DNA of 64,000 nt from Luteipulveratus flavus (GCF_029439465.1 NZ_JAROAV010000023.1:62001-126000); one strand, 5' to 3'; positions 26,654-35,466 are shown, counted from the stretch's first letter. Numbers and translations: made by a program. Notes: generated by a model not told the origin, from the sequence alone.

Positions 26654-27499
26654 GTGAAGCGACGTGCTGTCGCTCGACGCGTGGTCGGCGTGGTGGCCGC
26701 GGTCGGGCTGGGGTGTGCAGCGGTCGCTGCCGCGCGCTCGGACGCACCGACGCCGCCTCAGGCTGCTGCCCGGCCGGCTGCCACGTCCGTCCCGTCGGCG
26801 TCCGCCACGTCCGAGGGCACACCGCTGGGACCTGGCCCGCTCCCGGTCCCCGCGCCCACCGCCACCGCTTCTCCCCTCGTCCCACCTCCGACCTTCAGCC
26901 TCCCGGGTGGAGGGTCCTCGGGCGGCGGCGCGACCCGCGGTCCCGGCCTGACGACGTACGGCGTCCACCTGCGGGCCCAGCCCGACGCGCTCGGCGAGCT
27001 CGAGGTGGTGGAGCACGTCTTCCTGCGCGAACCGGTCACCCGGTTGGTGGTCGACCCACGGCCGGTGCCGGAGCTGTCCGGCGTGGAGGGCGCTCGTCCG
27101 GCGGTCGACGGGTTGCAGGCGCAGGCCGCCGAGCAGCCGGTCGTCGTCCCGTCCGCGGAGGGGGCGTCGCGTCGGGCACGCACGCTGACGCTGCCCGCGC
27201 CGACCCGGCAGATCGTGCTGCGCTACCACCTCGCGTCGGCCACGGTACGCAGCAACCCGGCGCCCGTCGGCCGCGTGCTGTCGGTCCTGCAGCCGCTCGT
27301 CAGCACGGGCGAGGCCAACCTGCCGGTCGTGGTCGACCTGACCGGCACCGGGATCCGCAACCTCACCTGTCCGAGGCTCCCGCAGGCGCGTCAGGTGTGC
27401 GGCCACCAGGCGCGCAAGGTCTGGAGCGCCGGCCCCCTGCCGTACCGCTCCGCGACGGTCATCGCGCAGATCGACCTGCCGACCCCGGGAGCGTCATGA
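26654..27499 (+). CDS. Secreted protein of unknown function
   Basis: Protein of 281 aa. An N-terminal signal anchor (RRVVGVVAAVGLGCAAVAAA) precedes a Pro/Ser/Thr-rich linker to about residue 95 and then a beta-rich domain of about 185 residues with two cysteines near the end (LTCPRLPQARQVCG) that may form a disulfide. I recognise no family. GTG start with GGAGGAGGGG upstream. Overlaps the CopD-like gene by 4 nt, so the two are coupled. Divergent from DUF4397 and sortase. Confidence 0.7.
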   Translation: MKRRAVARRVVGVVAAVGLGCAAVAAARSDAPTPPQAAARPAATSVPSASATSEGTPLGPGPLPVPAPTATASPLVPPPTFSLPGGGSSGGGATRGPGLTTYGVHLRAQPDALGELEVVEHVFLREPVTRLVVDPRPVPELSGVEGARPAVDGLQAQAAEQPVVVPSAEGASRRARTLTLPAPTRQIVLRYHLASATVRSNPAPVGRVLSVLQPLVSTGEANLPVVVDLTGTGIRNLTCPRLPQARQVCGHQARKVWSAGPLPYRSATVIAQIDLPTPGAS

Positions 27500-28392
27500 T
27501 CGCGGCGGCGACGGCGGCGACGGCGGCGGGCGACGACGGGCTGCGGACCGCGCTGGTCGGCCTGTTCCGGGTCGTCGGCTACCTCGGCTTCGTCCTGCTG
27601 GTCGGGACGATGTTCGTGCTGTCCTGGCTGTGGCCGGAGCGACGTCCGGTGCCCATGATCGACCGGCTGTACGACCTCGGCGTGCTGCTCGTCGCGGTCA
27701 GTGCAGCGGCGGTGCCGGTCATCGCGTTCTCCCAGGGCTGGGCCAGCTTCGGCGGGCGGGAGGGCGCACTGGCTCTGGCCCGGATGGCGCTGGCGGCGGT
27801 CGCGTTCGCCTTCCGGCAGGACGTCCTCAGCTCGGCGCGTCAGCTGCGCGTGCCGATCCTGGTCTGGCAGCTGCTGATCATCGAGACGTACGTGCTGGCC
27901 TCCGACGCCTGGGGCGGACCGTGGGCGTGGGTCAAGATCATCGCGACCACCGGCCATCTCGCGGCGACCGCCGCCTGGCTCGGTGGTCTGGCGGTGCTCG
28001 CCGTCGTGCTCGTGCCGGGCACGGCGCTGGACGTGCTGCACGCGGTGCTGCCGAAGTTCTCACCGGTCGCGATCGGCAGTGTCATCACCCTGGTCGTCTC
28101 GGGTGTGCTGCACGCTCTGGCCGTCGCGGGTGGGGTGGGCCAGCTGGTCGACAGCAGCTACGGCACCGTGCTCGGCATCAAGGTGCTCGTCTTCGCGGTG
28201 CTGCTCCTGCTGGGCAACGTCGGACGTCGGCACACCGAGCGGGTCGCGCACCGCAAGCTGGAGAACATCGACGGGTCCTCCTCCCCGGCGGGCATCCAGG
28301 CGTTCGCGGTCGCGGTCGGAGCCGAGCTGGCGGTCGCCGCCTGCGTGCTCGCGACGACCGCCGTCCTGGTGCACCTGGTCCCGGTGCGCTGA
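27496..28392 (+). CDS. CopD-like polytopic membrane protein
   Basis: Protein of 298 aa with about eight hydrophobic helices. Features of CopD domains are a first helix region GYLGFVLLVGTMFVLSWLWPERR and the GHLAATAAWLGGLAVLAVV segment. CopD proteins are linked to copper uptake or resistance, but many actinobacterial members stand alone and are uncharacterised. Coupled to the preceding secreted protein by an ATGA overlap, which suggests a shared envelope function. No CopC or YcnI gene is adjacent. Confidence 0.7.
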   Translation: MIAAATAATAAGDDGLRTALVGLFRVVGYLGFVLLVGTMFVLSWLWPERRPVPMIDRLYDLGVLLVAVSAAAVPVIAFSQGWASFGGREGALALARMALAAVAFAFRQDVLSSARQLRVPILVWQLLIIETYVLASDAWGGPWAWVKIIATTGHLAATAAWLGGLAVLAVVLVPGTALDVLHAVLPKFSPVAIGSVITLVVSGVLHALAVAGGVGQLVDSSYGTVLGIKVLVFAVLLLLGNVGRRHTERVAHRKLENIDGSSSPAGIQAFAVAVGAELAVAACVLATTAVLVHLVPVR

Positions 28393-28405
28393 CCCGGCGG
28401 GCGGC

Positions 28406-28855
28406 TCAGGAGCCGTGTGCCGCCGGCTCGACCTCCGGGCGGGTGGCGTCCGGGACGCCGGCCCCCCACAGCGCCGCGGCGATCAGCGCGGGCTGGAAGA
28501 ACAGCCGGACCAGGCGCTTGGTGTCGGTGTCCAGCCCGAACGCCACCGTGCGCTCGGCGTACTGCCCGATGTTGCCCGGGAAGATCGCCGCGTAGAACCC
28601 GGCCAGCGCGATGCCGATCGGCCGGCGGTACTGCGGCAGCGCGGCGTACGACGCCCCGAACAGCAGCTCCACGACCCCGGAACCCAGCACGACCGCGTCC
28701 TTGTCCACCGGGACCCAGTCCGGCACCTGCGCCTGGAAGTCCTGGCGCGCGAAGGTGAGGTGACTGGCCCCGGCGAGCACCATCCCGGTGCCGAGCGCCA
28801 GGCGCGCGACCTGCTGGGACGTCGGGGTCCGCTGGGACCGGAACCGTGTGCGCAT
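28406..28855 (-). CDS. DoxX-like membrane protein
   Basis: Protein of 149 aa with four predicted helices. The motifs LGTGMVLAGASHLTFAR, VLGSGVVELLFGASY and the short RRPIGIALAGFYAAIFPGN loop are those of small DoxX-family proteins. Family members are associated with oxidative stress or thiol redox control. It ends a run of minus-strand stress-type genes; ribosome site AAGGAG. Confidence 0.75.
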   Translation of the reverse strand: MRTRFRSQRTPTSQQVARLALGTGMVLAGASHLTFARQDFQAQVPDWVPVDKDAVVLGSGVVELLFGASYAALPQYRRPIGIALAGFYAAIFPGNIGQYAERTVAFGLDTDTKRLVRLFFQPALIAAALWGAGVPDATRPEVEPAAHGS

Positions 28856-28885
28856 CGCTGTGTCTCCTTGGTCGGGGCCCTGACC

Positions 28886-29494
28886 TCAGCCGGTGGCCGG
28901 GTAGCGGGCCGCCTTGAGCAGCCTGGCCAGGTGGACGGCGTTGGCGGCGGCGGTCCTGGTCATACCGTCCGTCGCCTCGGGCGTGCTGTCCAGGTCCTTG
29001 TAGTCGCGGGCCTGGGACAGATCGTCGTTCCAGTACGTGACGCCCTGCGCCGGCACCGTGAACCCGGTGTCGGTCAGCGACTGGAACAGGATGCCGCTGA
29101 TGTGGTGCGCGCCGTCCTCGTTGCCCACGACCGCGGCGACGGCGACCTTGCCGAGAGTCAGCATCCGGCCGCTGTCGTCGGTCTCGGACAGCTCGGCGTC
29201 CAGCCGCTCCAGCACCCGCTGGCAGACACTGCTGTGCTGGCCGAGCCAGGTCGGTGTCGCGACCACCAGGATGTCCGCGGCGACGATCTGGGAGCGGATC
29301 TGCGGCCACGCGTCGCCGTCGCCCATGTCGAGCTCGACCCCCGGCCGGACGTCGTGGTCGACGACGCGGACGACCGTACTGTCCACGTCGGGCATGGCCT
29401 CCAGGACCTGCCGCGCCAGCAGCTCCGAGCTGGACTCGGCCGGGCTGGGCTTGAGACTGCAGACCAGCGCGAGGGCGCGCAGCGGGTCAGCCAT
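28886..29494 (-). CDS. Flavodoxin-like NAD(P)H-dependent FMN reductase
   Basis: Protein of 202 aa with a flavodoxin fold. The FMN phosphate loop CSLKPSPAESSSELL near residues 13-27 and the flavin segment VVATPTWLGQHSSVCQRVLE are typical of the NADPH-dependent FMN reductase family. It probably reduces quinones or nitro compounds by two electrons. AAGGAG precedes the ATG. Its position between DoxX and formaldehyde dehydrogenase-like genes supports a detoxification role. Confidence 0.82.
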   Translation of the reverse strand: MADPLRALALVCSLKPSPAESSSELLARQVLEAMPDVDSTVVRVVDHDVRPGVELDMGDGDAWPQIRSQIVAADILVVATPTWLGQHSSVCQRVLERLDAELSETDDSGRMLTLGKVAVAAVVGNEDGAHHISGILFQSLTDTGFTVPAQGVTYWNDDLSQARDYKDLDSTPEATDGMTRTAAANAVHLARLLKAARYPATG

Positions 29495-29524
29495 GGAGGA
29501 CTCCTTCGTCGACGGGGCGCCAGG

Positions 29525-30664
29525 TCATGCGGACGGCTTGAGCAGGACCTTCGTCCAGCCCTGGTCGCGTTGGTCGAAGTGCTGGTAGGCGTCGGGCGCC
29601 TCATCGAGCGGGATCTCGTGCGACACGATGAACGACGGCCGCGCGACGCCCGCCAGGATGAGGTCGAGCTGCTGGCGGTTGTACCGCTTGACCGGTGCCT
29701 GGCCGGTGCCCATCTGCTGGCCCTTGGTGAAGAACGTGCCGTAGTCCCAGCCGATCCGGCCCTCGGAGGCCTTACCGGGAGACTTCGGGTCCTGCGGGAC
29801 GAACACGCCGACGACGCCGATACCGCCGCGGGCCTTGACCACCTGGACGAGGTTGTCCAGCGTCAGCTCCGGGTGCTCGTCACCGCCGGTATCGTGGGCC
29901 TGCCAGCCGACCGCCTCGACGCCGCGGTCGACGCCCTCGCCGTCGGTGGCGTCCAAGATCTGCTGGACCGGATCGCCCTTGCTGAAGTCGATCGGCGTGC
30001 AGTCGATCTCGCTCGCGAGCTTCAGCCGGTCCGGGTGCTGGTCCACGACGAAGACGTCGCGGGCGCCGCGGATGCGGGCGGTGTGCGCGGCCATCAGGCC
30101 GACCGGGCCGGCGCCCATGATCGCCACCCGGTCGCCCGGGCGGAACCCGGACAGCTCCACACCGTGCCAGCCCGTCGGGAAGATGTCCGACAGCATGGTG
30201 AAGTCGGACTCGTGCTCGTCGCCGGGAGGCAGCGTCAGCAGGTTGAAGTCGGCGTACGGCACCCGTAGGTACTCGGCCTGACCGCCGCGGTAGGGACCCA
30301 TGTTGGCGTAGCCGTACGCCGCGCCCTGCATGCCCTCGGTGGGGTTGGTGCGCTCGCAGAACGACGTCCAGCCCTCGTTGCACGAGCGGCAGGTGCCGCA
30401 GGCGATGTTGAACGGGACGGAGACGCGGTCGCCCTTCTTGACGCGCGTCGTACCGGGTCCGACCTCCTCGACGATGCCCATGTTCTCGTGGCCGATGACG
30501 GTGCCCTCCTCGACACCGGCGCGACCCTCGTACATGTGCAGGTCCGAGCCGCAGATGTTGGTGGTGGTGATCCGGATGACGGCGTCCGTCGGCTCCTCGA
30601 TGGTGGCGTCGGGCACCTCCTTCACCGAGACGTCGCGTGCGCCGTTGTAGACCAGTGCTCTCAT
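29525..30664 (-). CDS. Zinc-dependent alcohol/formaldehyde dehydrogenase (FdhA-like)
   Basis: MDR-superfamily enzyme of 379 aa. Catalytic zinc ligands are in CGSDLHMYEG (Cys) and GHENMGIVEEVG (His/Glu). The structural zinc lobe is CGTCRSCNEGWTSFC. The NAD motif is MGAGPVGLMAA. Overall length and the insert LKLASEIDCTPIDFSKGD match glutathione-independent formaldehyde dehydrogenases. Likely oxidises formaldehyde or related aldehydes with NAD. GAAGGAG ribosome site. Member of the stress-gene run. Confidence 0.85.
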   Translation of the reverse strand: MRALVYNGARDVSVKEVPDATIEEPTDAVIRITTTNICGSDLHMYEGRAGVEEGTVIGHENMGIVEEVGPGTTRVKKGDRVSVPFNIACGTCRSCNEGWTSFCERTNPTEGMQGAAYGYANMGPYRGGQAEYLRVPYADFNLLTLPPGDEHESDFTMLSDIFPTGWHGVELSGFRPGDRVAIMGAGPVGLMAAHTARIRGARDVFVVDQHPDRLKLASEIDCTPIDFSKGDPVQQILDATDGEGVDRGVEAVGWQAHDTGGDEHPELTLDNLVQVVKARGGIGVVGVFVPQDPKSPGKASEGRIGWDYGTFFTKGQQMGTGQAPVKRYNRQQLDLILAGVARPSFIVSHEIPLDEAPDAYQHFDQRDQGWTKVLLKPSA

Positions 30665-30745
30665 GCTCTCGCTCCTTCGGCATAGGCCGCGGGCCGGCCA
30701 CCGGTCGGTGGGCCGGCCCGCGGATGGGGTGCTGCTGTGCCGGGA

Positions 30746-31285
30746 TCAGCCGCGGACGGCCCCCAGCAGGGTCTTGGTGAAGGCGGGGATGTCGTCCGGG
30801 TTGCGGCTGGTGATGAGGTTGCCGTCGACGACGACCTCCTCGTCGACCCACTCGCCGCCGGAGTTGCGGATGTCGGTCTGCAGGCTCGGCCACGACGTCA
30901 GCCGCTTGCCCTCGAGCACGCCCGCCTCGACGAGCGTCCACGGTGCGTGGCAGATCGCGGCGACGGGCTTGCCGGACGCCACGAAGTCCTTGATGAACCG
31001 CACGGCGTCGTCGTCCAGGCGCAGCGCGTCGGGGTTGGCGACGCCGCCGGGCAGGACGAGCGCGGCGTAGTCGTCGACCTTCGCGCCCTTGACGGTGTGG
31101 TCGACGGGTCGCGTCTCGGCCTTATCGAGGTGGTCGAACGTCTGCACCTCACCCTCCTTCGGCGCGAGCAGCTCAGGCTGCAGGCCGGCGTCCTGGACGG
31201 ACTTCCACGGCTCGGTCAGCTCCACGCGCTCGATGCCCTCGTTGGCGGTGAGGAAGGCGATCTTGGTCCCGGTCTGGTCCGACAC
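30746..31285 (-). CDS. DJ-1/PfpI-family protein (YhbO-like)
   Basis: Protein of 179 aa with the class I glutamine-amidotransferase-like fold. The nucleophile elbow AAICHAPW has Cys112, followed by the conserved His. LVLPGGVANPDALR and DIRNSGGEWVDEEVVVDGN are characteristic of PfpI/YhbO/HchA-like proteins, which act as stress proteases or protein/nucleotide deglycases. GTG start with AAAGGAG. Its place next to Dps and aldehyde dehydrogenase supports a protective role. Confidence 0.88.
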   Translation of the reverse strand: MSDQTGTKIAFLTANEGIERVELTEPWKSVQDAGLQPELLAPKEGEVQTFDHLDKAETRPVDHTVKGAKVDDYAALVLPGGVANPDALRLDDDAVRFIKDFVASGKPVAAICHAPWTLVEAGVLEGKRLTSWPSLQTDIRNSGGEWVDEEVVVDGNLITSRNPDDIPAFTKTLLGAVRG

Positions 31286-31327
31286 GGTCGGCTCCTTTCG
31301 TCGGTGGGAGTGCGGGTACGGCGGTGC

Positions 31328-31864
31328 TCAGCGGGCGTCGGCGGCGGCACCGGACTCGGTGCTCTTGTCACCGCCGGCGACGGCACCCGACTGGTCCTCC
31401 AGGTGGGCCCGGACGAACCACTGGAACTTCTCCAGCTCGGCGGTCTGGCCGATGATCAGGTCCTGGGAGACCGGTTCGCTCTCGAACGTCTCGATGGCCT
31501 TGCGGTTGCTGGTGATCACGCCGTCGTAGACCTTGTTCAGCGCGGCCAGGTGCGCGGCGCTGGTGTCCCGCAGCAGCGAGTAGTCGTCCCAGTCGCGCAC
31601 CTCCTCGATGTCGCCGACGCGACCGCGGGGCTCGCCACCCATCGCCGCGATGCGCTCGGCGACGGCGTCGGCGTACCCGCGCACCAGCTCGACCTGCGGG
31701 TCGAGCATCTCGTGGACGGCGATGAAGTTGCGGCCGACGACGTTCCAGTGCACGTGCTTCAGCGTCAGGTGCAGGTCGTTGTACGCGGCGAGCCGGTGCT
31801 GGAGGACGTCGATGACCTGGGCCGCGGTCTTGTCGTCCAGCCCGGGAACGGTGTACTGAGCCAT
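31328..31864 (-). CDS. dps: Dps-family DNA-protecting ferritin-like protein
   Basis: Protein of 178 aa forming dodecamers that oxidise Fe2+ and shield DNA. The ferroxidase segments are LHLTLKHVHWNVVGRNF (His39) and AVHEMLDPQVELVRGYAD (His51 and acidic residues). The C-terminal tail is short and poor in Lys, so DNA binding by the tail is uncertain. First of the minus-strand stress genes. Start MAQYTVPGL at 31864 has AGGGAAGG upstream. Confidence 0.92.
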   Translation of the reverse strand: MAQYTVPGLDDKTAAQVIDVLQHRLAAYNDLHLTLKHVHWNVVGRNFIAVHEMLDPQVELVRGYADAVAERIAAMGGEPRGRVGDIEEVRDWDDYSLLRDTSAAHLAALNKVYDGVITSNRKAIETFESEPVSQDLIIGQTAELEKFQWFVRAHLEDQSGAVAGGDKSTESGAAADAR

Positions 31865-31952
31865 GGAGAACCTTCCCTCGCGGATGGTGTTCTCCTGTTG
31901 CCTACCCGTCCTCGCGAGGATGAATCGCCGCCGCCCGGGGGCCCGAGGCCGG

Positions 31953-32615
31953 CTACGCGTCCTGCCGGGGGCGGCGGATGCGCAGCACGGAGTCGGTGCG
32001 GTTGCCCTCGCGGCCGTCGGTCCAGCTGAACCGGCTGGTGACCTCCTCGTCGAGCTCGACCTGCCAGGAGTCGGGCAGCGCGAGCTGCTCCAGCATCTGC
32101 GCGGTGGTCGGGAACTCGTAGTCGTCATGGGCGTGGTCGTCCTCGTCGCCGTCCAGCTTCGCCGCCGCCGCGTGGCTGCCGATCAGCAGGACGCCGCCCG
32201 CTGCGACCGCCTGGGCAGCCCGGCGCAGGATGCGGGCGCGCTCGCCTTCCTGCTCCAGCGGCGAGTGCAGGAACTGCGCGGACACCAGGTCGAACTCGCC
32301 CTCGGGGAAGTCGGTCGCCAGGTCGTGCTGCGCCCACTCGACCCGGTCGGCGACGCCCGCCTCGGCCACGTGGCCGGCTGCCCGCGCGATCGCGGTCGCG
32401 GAGACGTCCACGCCCAGCACCTGCCAGCCCTGCTGGGCAAGCCAGATGACGTCCCCGCCCTCGCCGCTGCCCAGCTCCAGCGCGCGCCCCGGCGTCAGGT
32501 CCTGTGCGCCGCGGACGAGCAGCGGGTTGGCCCGGCCGCTCCAGACGGCGTCGCGCTCGCCGTACAGCTCGTCCCAGAACTCGGACGCGGTCTGGCCGGG
32601 GGTGGGCTGCTTCAT
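31953..32615 (-). CDS. Class I SAM-dependent methyltransferase
   Basis: Protein of 220 aa. SAM motif I is ALELGSGEGGDVIWLA, motif II GVDVSATAI and motif III region FDLVSAQFLHSPLE. The N-terminal SEFWDELYGERDAVWSGRAN is the start pattern of TehB/thiopurine-like methyltransferases common in actinobacteria. Substrate unknown. Good ribosome site (CTGGAGG). Divergent from the PadR gene. Confidence 0.85.
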   Translation of the reverse strand: MKQPTPGQTASEFWDELYGERDAVWSGRANPLLVRGAQDLTPGRALELGSGEGGDVIWLAQQGWQVLGVDVSATAIARAAGHVAEAGVADRVEWAQHDLATDFPEGEFDLVSAQFLHSPLEQEGERARILRRAAQAVAAGGVLLIGSHAAAAKLDGDEDDHAHDDYEFPTTAQMLEQLALPDSWQVELDEEVTSRFSWTDGREGNRTDSVLRIRRPRQDA

Positions 32616-32760
32616 GGGTGCCTCCAGGTGGGTGGGTCGTCGGGGCCGCGGTGCGACCGGTCTCGTCCGAGAATCCGCTCAGCCGCAACGTCCGGGCAAG
32701 TTCCGTTGCCGAACCCGCAAAATCGCTCGGACGTCGGCCGCTGGTGCTACCTTGTGACGC

Positions 32761-33108
32761 ATGGAACCCCGTGTGGCAAGGGTCGTGACCCAGCTACGCC
32801 GCGGCACGTTGGAGTACTGCGTGCTGGCGGTGCTGCGGCACGAGCAGCGCTACGCGTTCGACCTCGTCCAGGACCTCGGGCGGACGGGCCTGGTCACCAG
32901 CGAGGGCACGATCTACCCGCTGCTCTCGCGGTTGCGGCGGGACGGTCTGGTCGAGTCGACGTGGGAGGAGTCGCCGAGCGGTCCGCCCCGCCGGTACTAC
33001 CAGCTGACGGCCGACGGCCGGGCTGCGCTCACCGCGTTCGTGCAGGAGTGGACGACCTTCCGCAGCTCGGTGGACGCCGTGCTGCCAGACCTGGAGGACA
33101 GGGGATGA
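32761..33108 (+). CDS. PadR-family transcriptional regulator
   Basis: Protein of 115 aa. The winged helix (LRRGTLEYCVLAVLRHEQRYAFDLV) has the PadR wing signature EGTIYPLLSRLRRDGLVES and SGPPRRYYQLTADG. Coupled by ATGA to a HAAS/DUF1700 membrane protein, the usual partner, whose level it controls. TACCTT ends 7 nt before the ATG and there is no ribosome site, so the mRNA is probably leaderless. Confidence 0.93.
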   Translation: MEPRVARVVTQLRRGTLEYCVLAVLRHEQRYAFDLVQDLGRTGLVTSEGTIYPLLSRLRRDGLVESTWEESPSGPPRRYYQLTADGRAALTAFVQEWTTFRSSVDAVLPDLEDRG

Positions 33109-33728
33109 AGACGTACGACGACCCGCAGGTGAGCGAGTACCTCGCCCGGCTGCGGACGACGATGGGCGCACTGCCGGCGGACGAGCGCGAGGACCTGTGG
33201 ATGTCGGTGACCGCGCACATCGACGAGGGCATCGCGCGCGGTGAGTCGGTCGACGCGGTGCTGGCCCGGCTCGGCAGCCCCGAGGAGATCACGGCGGCAG
33301 CCGCGGGCGAACCGGTGGACGGGCCGCGCCCGGTCGTCGTGCAGGCAGCGCGGCCGGAGCCTCGGCTGCGCTGGCGCGAGGTCGCCGCGCTGATCCTGCT
33401 GCAGATCGGGATCGTGGCGTGGGTCGTCGGCTGGGTCGCGGGCGTCGTGCTGCTGTGGACCTCCAACCGATGGCGCTGGTGGGAGAAGGTGCTCGGCACG
33501 CTCGTCTGGCCCGGCGGGTTCGCAGGGGTGGCGTTCTCCTACGGTTCAGGGATCGAGCATCAGGGTGAGACCTGCACGAGCCGTCCGGGCCAGCCGGAGG
33601 TGTGTACGGGCTCCGGATCAGGAGTCCTGTCGGCGGTCGGGTGGATCGTCGTCCTGGCTCTGCCCATCGCCGTCACGATCTACCTGGCGAAGGTCGCGCG
33701 CCCGGGCCGCGGCGAGGCCGGCTCGTGA
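33105..33728 (+). CDS. HAAS-domain (DUF1700-like) membrane protein
   Basis: Protein of 207 aa. The N-terminal about 75 residues form the HAAS helical domain (VSEYLARLRTTMGALPADERED, then RLGSPEEITAAAAG). A linker and three hydrophobic segments follow. The extracytoplasmic loop between helices contains two Cys (GETCTSRPGQPEVCTG). HAAS proteins are typically encoded with PadR regulators. Function beyond that is unknown. Confidence 0.85.
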   Translation: MKTYDDPQVSEYLARLRTTMGALPADEREDLWMSVTAHIDEGIARGESVDAVLARLGSPEEITAAAAGEPVDGPRPVVVQAARPEPRLRWREVAALILLQIGIVAWVVGWVAGVVLLWTSNRWRWWEKVLGTLVWPGGFAGVAFSYGSGIEHQGETCTSRPGQPEVCTGSGSGVLSAVGWIVVLALPIAVTIYLAKVARPGRGEAGS

Positions 33729-34084
33729 TCAGCGCGGAGCGAACCGTCGGCGGGCTGGCCGCGGTAGTCGTGCTGGCCGGCGGCGCCCTGCTGATGTCCG
33801 GCGCGGGCAACGGCCTGCTGCCCGCGCGGTCGACCCTTCCGCCGTGCGAGCAGCAGCCGTCGTACGCCGACGCGCAGCGAGCGCTCGGTCAGCACCCCGA
33901 CGACGTCCGGGCCCTGCGCGCCGTGGGCTCCGGCGTCGACGTCGCCGCCACCCGGACGTGCGGGGCAGCGGCGCGCGGGGTGATCACGGTCCGGTACGGC
34001 ACGGACGAGGAGAAGGCCGCGATCGAGCGGGTCGTCAACACCCACGACGGCTTCGGCGTGCCGATCGACGTGGCCCGCCGGTGA
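33725..34084 (+). CDS. Small exported or anchored protein, unknown
   Basis: Protein of 119 aa. One N-terminal hydrophobic helix (VGGLAAVVVLAGGALLMSG) is followed by a small soluble domain with two cysteines (PPCEQQP and RTCGAAARG) that could pair outside the membrane. GTG start overlaps the HAAS gene stop by 4 nt, so it belongs to the padR operon. No family recognised. Confidence 0.65.
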   Translation: MISAERTVGGLAAVVVLAGGALLMSGAGNGLLPARSTLPPCEQQPSYADAQRALGQHPDDVRALRAVGSGVDVAATRTCGAAARGVITVRYGTDEEKAAIERVVNTHDGFGVPIDVARR

Positions 34085-34115
34085 CGCATCCGGGCTGAGC
34101 GCCCGCGTACGGCCG

Positions 34116-34679
34116 TCAGAGGAAGTCGGCCGGGTTGAACTCCTCGATCGGGATGATGCGGATGCGCTTGAGGTTGGTGTTGAACGCGCCCACGTCGTAC
34201 TCGAGGTCGAAGAACTCCAGCCCCTGATCGGCGAGCGCGACGAACCCGGCGTTGCGGAACTCGCGGAACGCCACGAGCCCGACCCGGCGGCCGTCGCACA
34301 GCTCCTCCAGCTGCGGGAGGAAGTCGCCGTCGTGGCTGACCAGCATCAGGTCGTCCTCGCGGTCCTGCAGCGCCTCGATGGTGCGCTGGATCGCGATGTC
34401 CACGACCTTCTCGTGCGGGCCGCCGGACAGCGGGATCGGCTTGTACCCCAGGGCCATCAGCGCCTGGATGAACGACATCGGCAGCTCGCTGTTGGTCGCG
34501 AGGAAGAACAGGCCCTTGGCCGGCTGGGCCCACTCGGCCTCGGCGAACTTCAGCAGACGGTCCCACCGCGGTCGTTCTTCCGGCTGCGGCCGGCGCCCGA
34601 GGATGGACGTGCCGAGGGTGGCGTCGATGTTCTCGCCGTCGACGAGGACGTACGTCGTCCGCCCGGCTTCCTGATCCAT
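34116..34679 (-). CDS. NYN-domain putative RNase (LabA/DUF88-like)
   Basis: Protein of 187 aa with a PIN-like NYN fold. Acidic metal-binding residues sit in LVDGENIDA (residues 12-20), KVVDIAIQRTI and LVSHDGDFLPQLEEL. LabA/NYN proteins are predicted or shown to be metal-dependent ribonucleases. The ATG overlaps no neighbour but its start abuts that of the divergent YbaK-like gene. Confidence 0.85.
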   Translation of the reverse strand: MDQEAGRTTYVLVDGENIDATLGTSILGRRPQPEERPRWDRLLKFAEAEWAQPAKGLFFLATNSELPMSFIQALMALGYKPIPLSGGPHEKVVDIAIQRTIEALQDREDDLMLVSHDGDFLPQLEELCDGRRVGLVAFREFRNAGFVALADQGLEFFDLEYDVGAFNTNLKRIRIIPIEEFNPADFL

Positions 34680-34728
34680 GGCCCGACCCTACGCCGAGAG
34701 GCCGTCTGTCGTGCCTAACCTGGCGTTC

Positions 34729-35274
34729 ATGGCCTCCTGGAGCATCGCCGGATCGCTGACCCCCGAACCGGCCGACCGGCGCGACGACCTCCTCGCGCCG
34801 CCGGTGTCGCGGGCGCTCGCGTCGTCGGACGGCGACCAGCCGGTCGCGGTGGTCGAGATCGACCCCGGCCTGGCGGACACGGCCGAGTTCTGCGCGGCGT
34901 ACGGCTCGCCGATGGACGCTTCCGCGAACTGCGTCGTGGTCGCCGGCAAGCGCGCGGGCGAGGTCAGGTACGCCGCGGTGATGGTCCTCGCCTCGACGCG
35001 CGCCGACGTGAACGGCGTGGTCAAGCGGCTCCTGGACGTCCGCAAGGCGTCCTTCGCGCCGATGGGCGACGCGGTGTCGCTGACGGGCATGGAGTACGGC
35101 GGCATCACGCCGGTCGGGCTGCCGGAGGACTGGCCGGTGTACGTCGACCGCGCCGTCGCGGACGCGCCCGAGCTGGTGATCGGCAGCGGCATCCGTGGCA
35201 GCAAGCTGCTGGTGACGGGCAGGTTCCTGTCGTCCCTCCCGACCGCCCAGATCATCGAAGACCTCGCCCACTGA
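34729..35274 (+). CDS. YbaK/EbsC-type aminoacyl-tRNA deacylase-like protein
   Basis: Protein of 181 aa. The YbaK fold is indicated by SANCVVVAGKR, VNGVVKRLLDVRKASFAP, GMEYGGITPVGLPEDWPV and ELVIGSGIRGSKL. Family members hydrolyse mischarged tRNAs in trans. ATG 34729 is chosen over the earlier in-frame ATG at 34678 because TAACCT ends 7 nt upstream (leaderless pattern) and the earlier start overlaps the divergent NYN start codon. Confidence 0.8.
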   Translation: MASWSIAGSLTPEPADRRDDLLAPPVSRALASSDGDQPVAVVEIDPGLADTAEFCAAYGSPMDASANCVVVAGKRAGEVRYAAVMVLASTRADVNGVVKRLLDVRKASFAPMGDAVSLTGMEYGGITPVGLPEDWPVYVDRAVADAPELVIGSGIRGSKLLVTGRFLSSLPTAQIIEDLAH

Positions 35275-35282
35275 CCACCCCT

Positions 35283-35466
35283 GCCGGTCGAGTCGCTGGT
35301 TGAGCCGCACCTCCGCTGGTTGAGCCGGCCCGGAGCGTTAGCGGAGGGCCGAGTCGAAACCCGGTGACGCACAGGGAGACTCGGCGTCCGCGGCGGTGGA
35401 GGTTTCGACACGGGCTCGCGCTGGGGCGCTCGCCCGGCTCAACCAGCGGGACGGCTCAACCAGCGG
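35283..35466. repeat. Interspersed palindromic repeat, type B
   Basis: Contains GCTGGTTGAGCCG twice on the left and CGGCTCAACCAGCGG twice on the right. The inner pair is GCCGAGTCGAAACCC / GGTTTCGACACGG. It fills the gap between the YbaK-like gene and the SGNH gene and supplies the SGNH stop codon. Confidence 0.8.
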
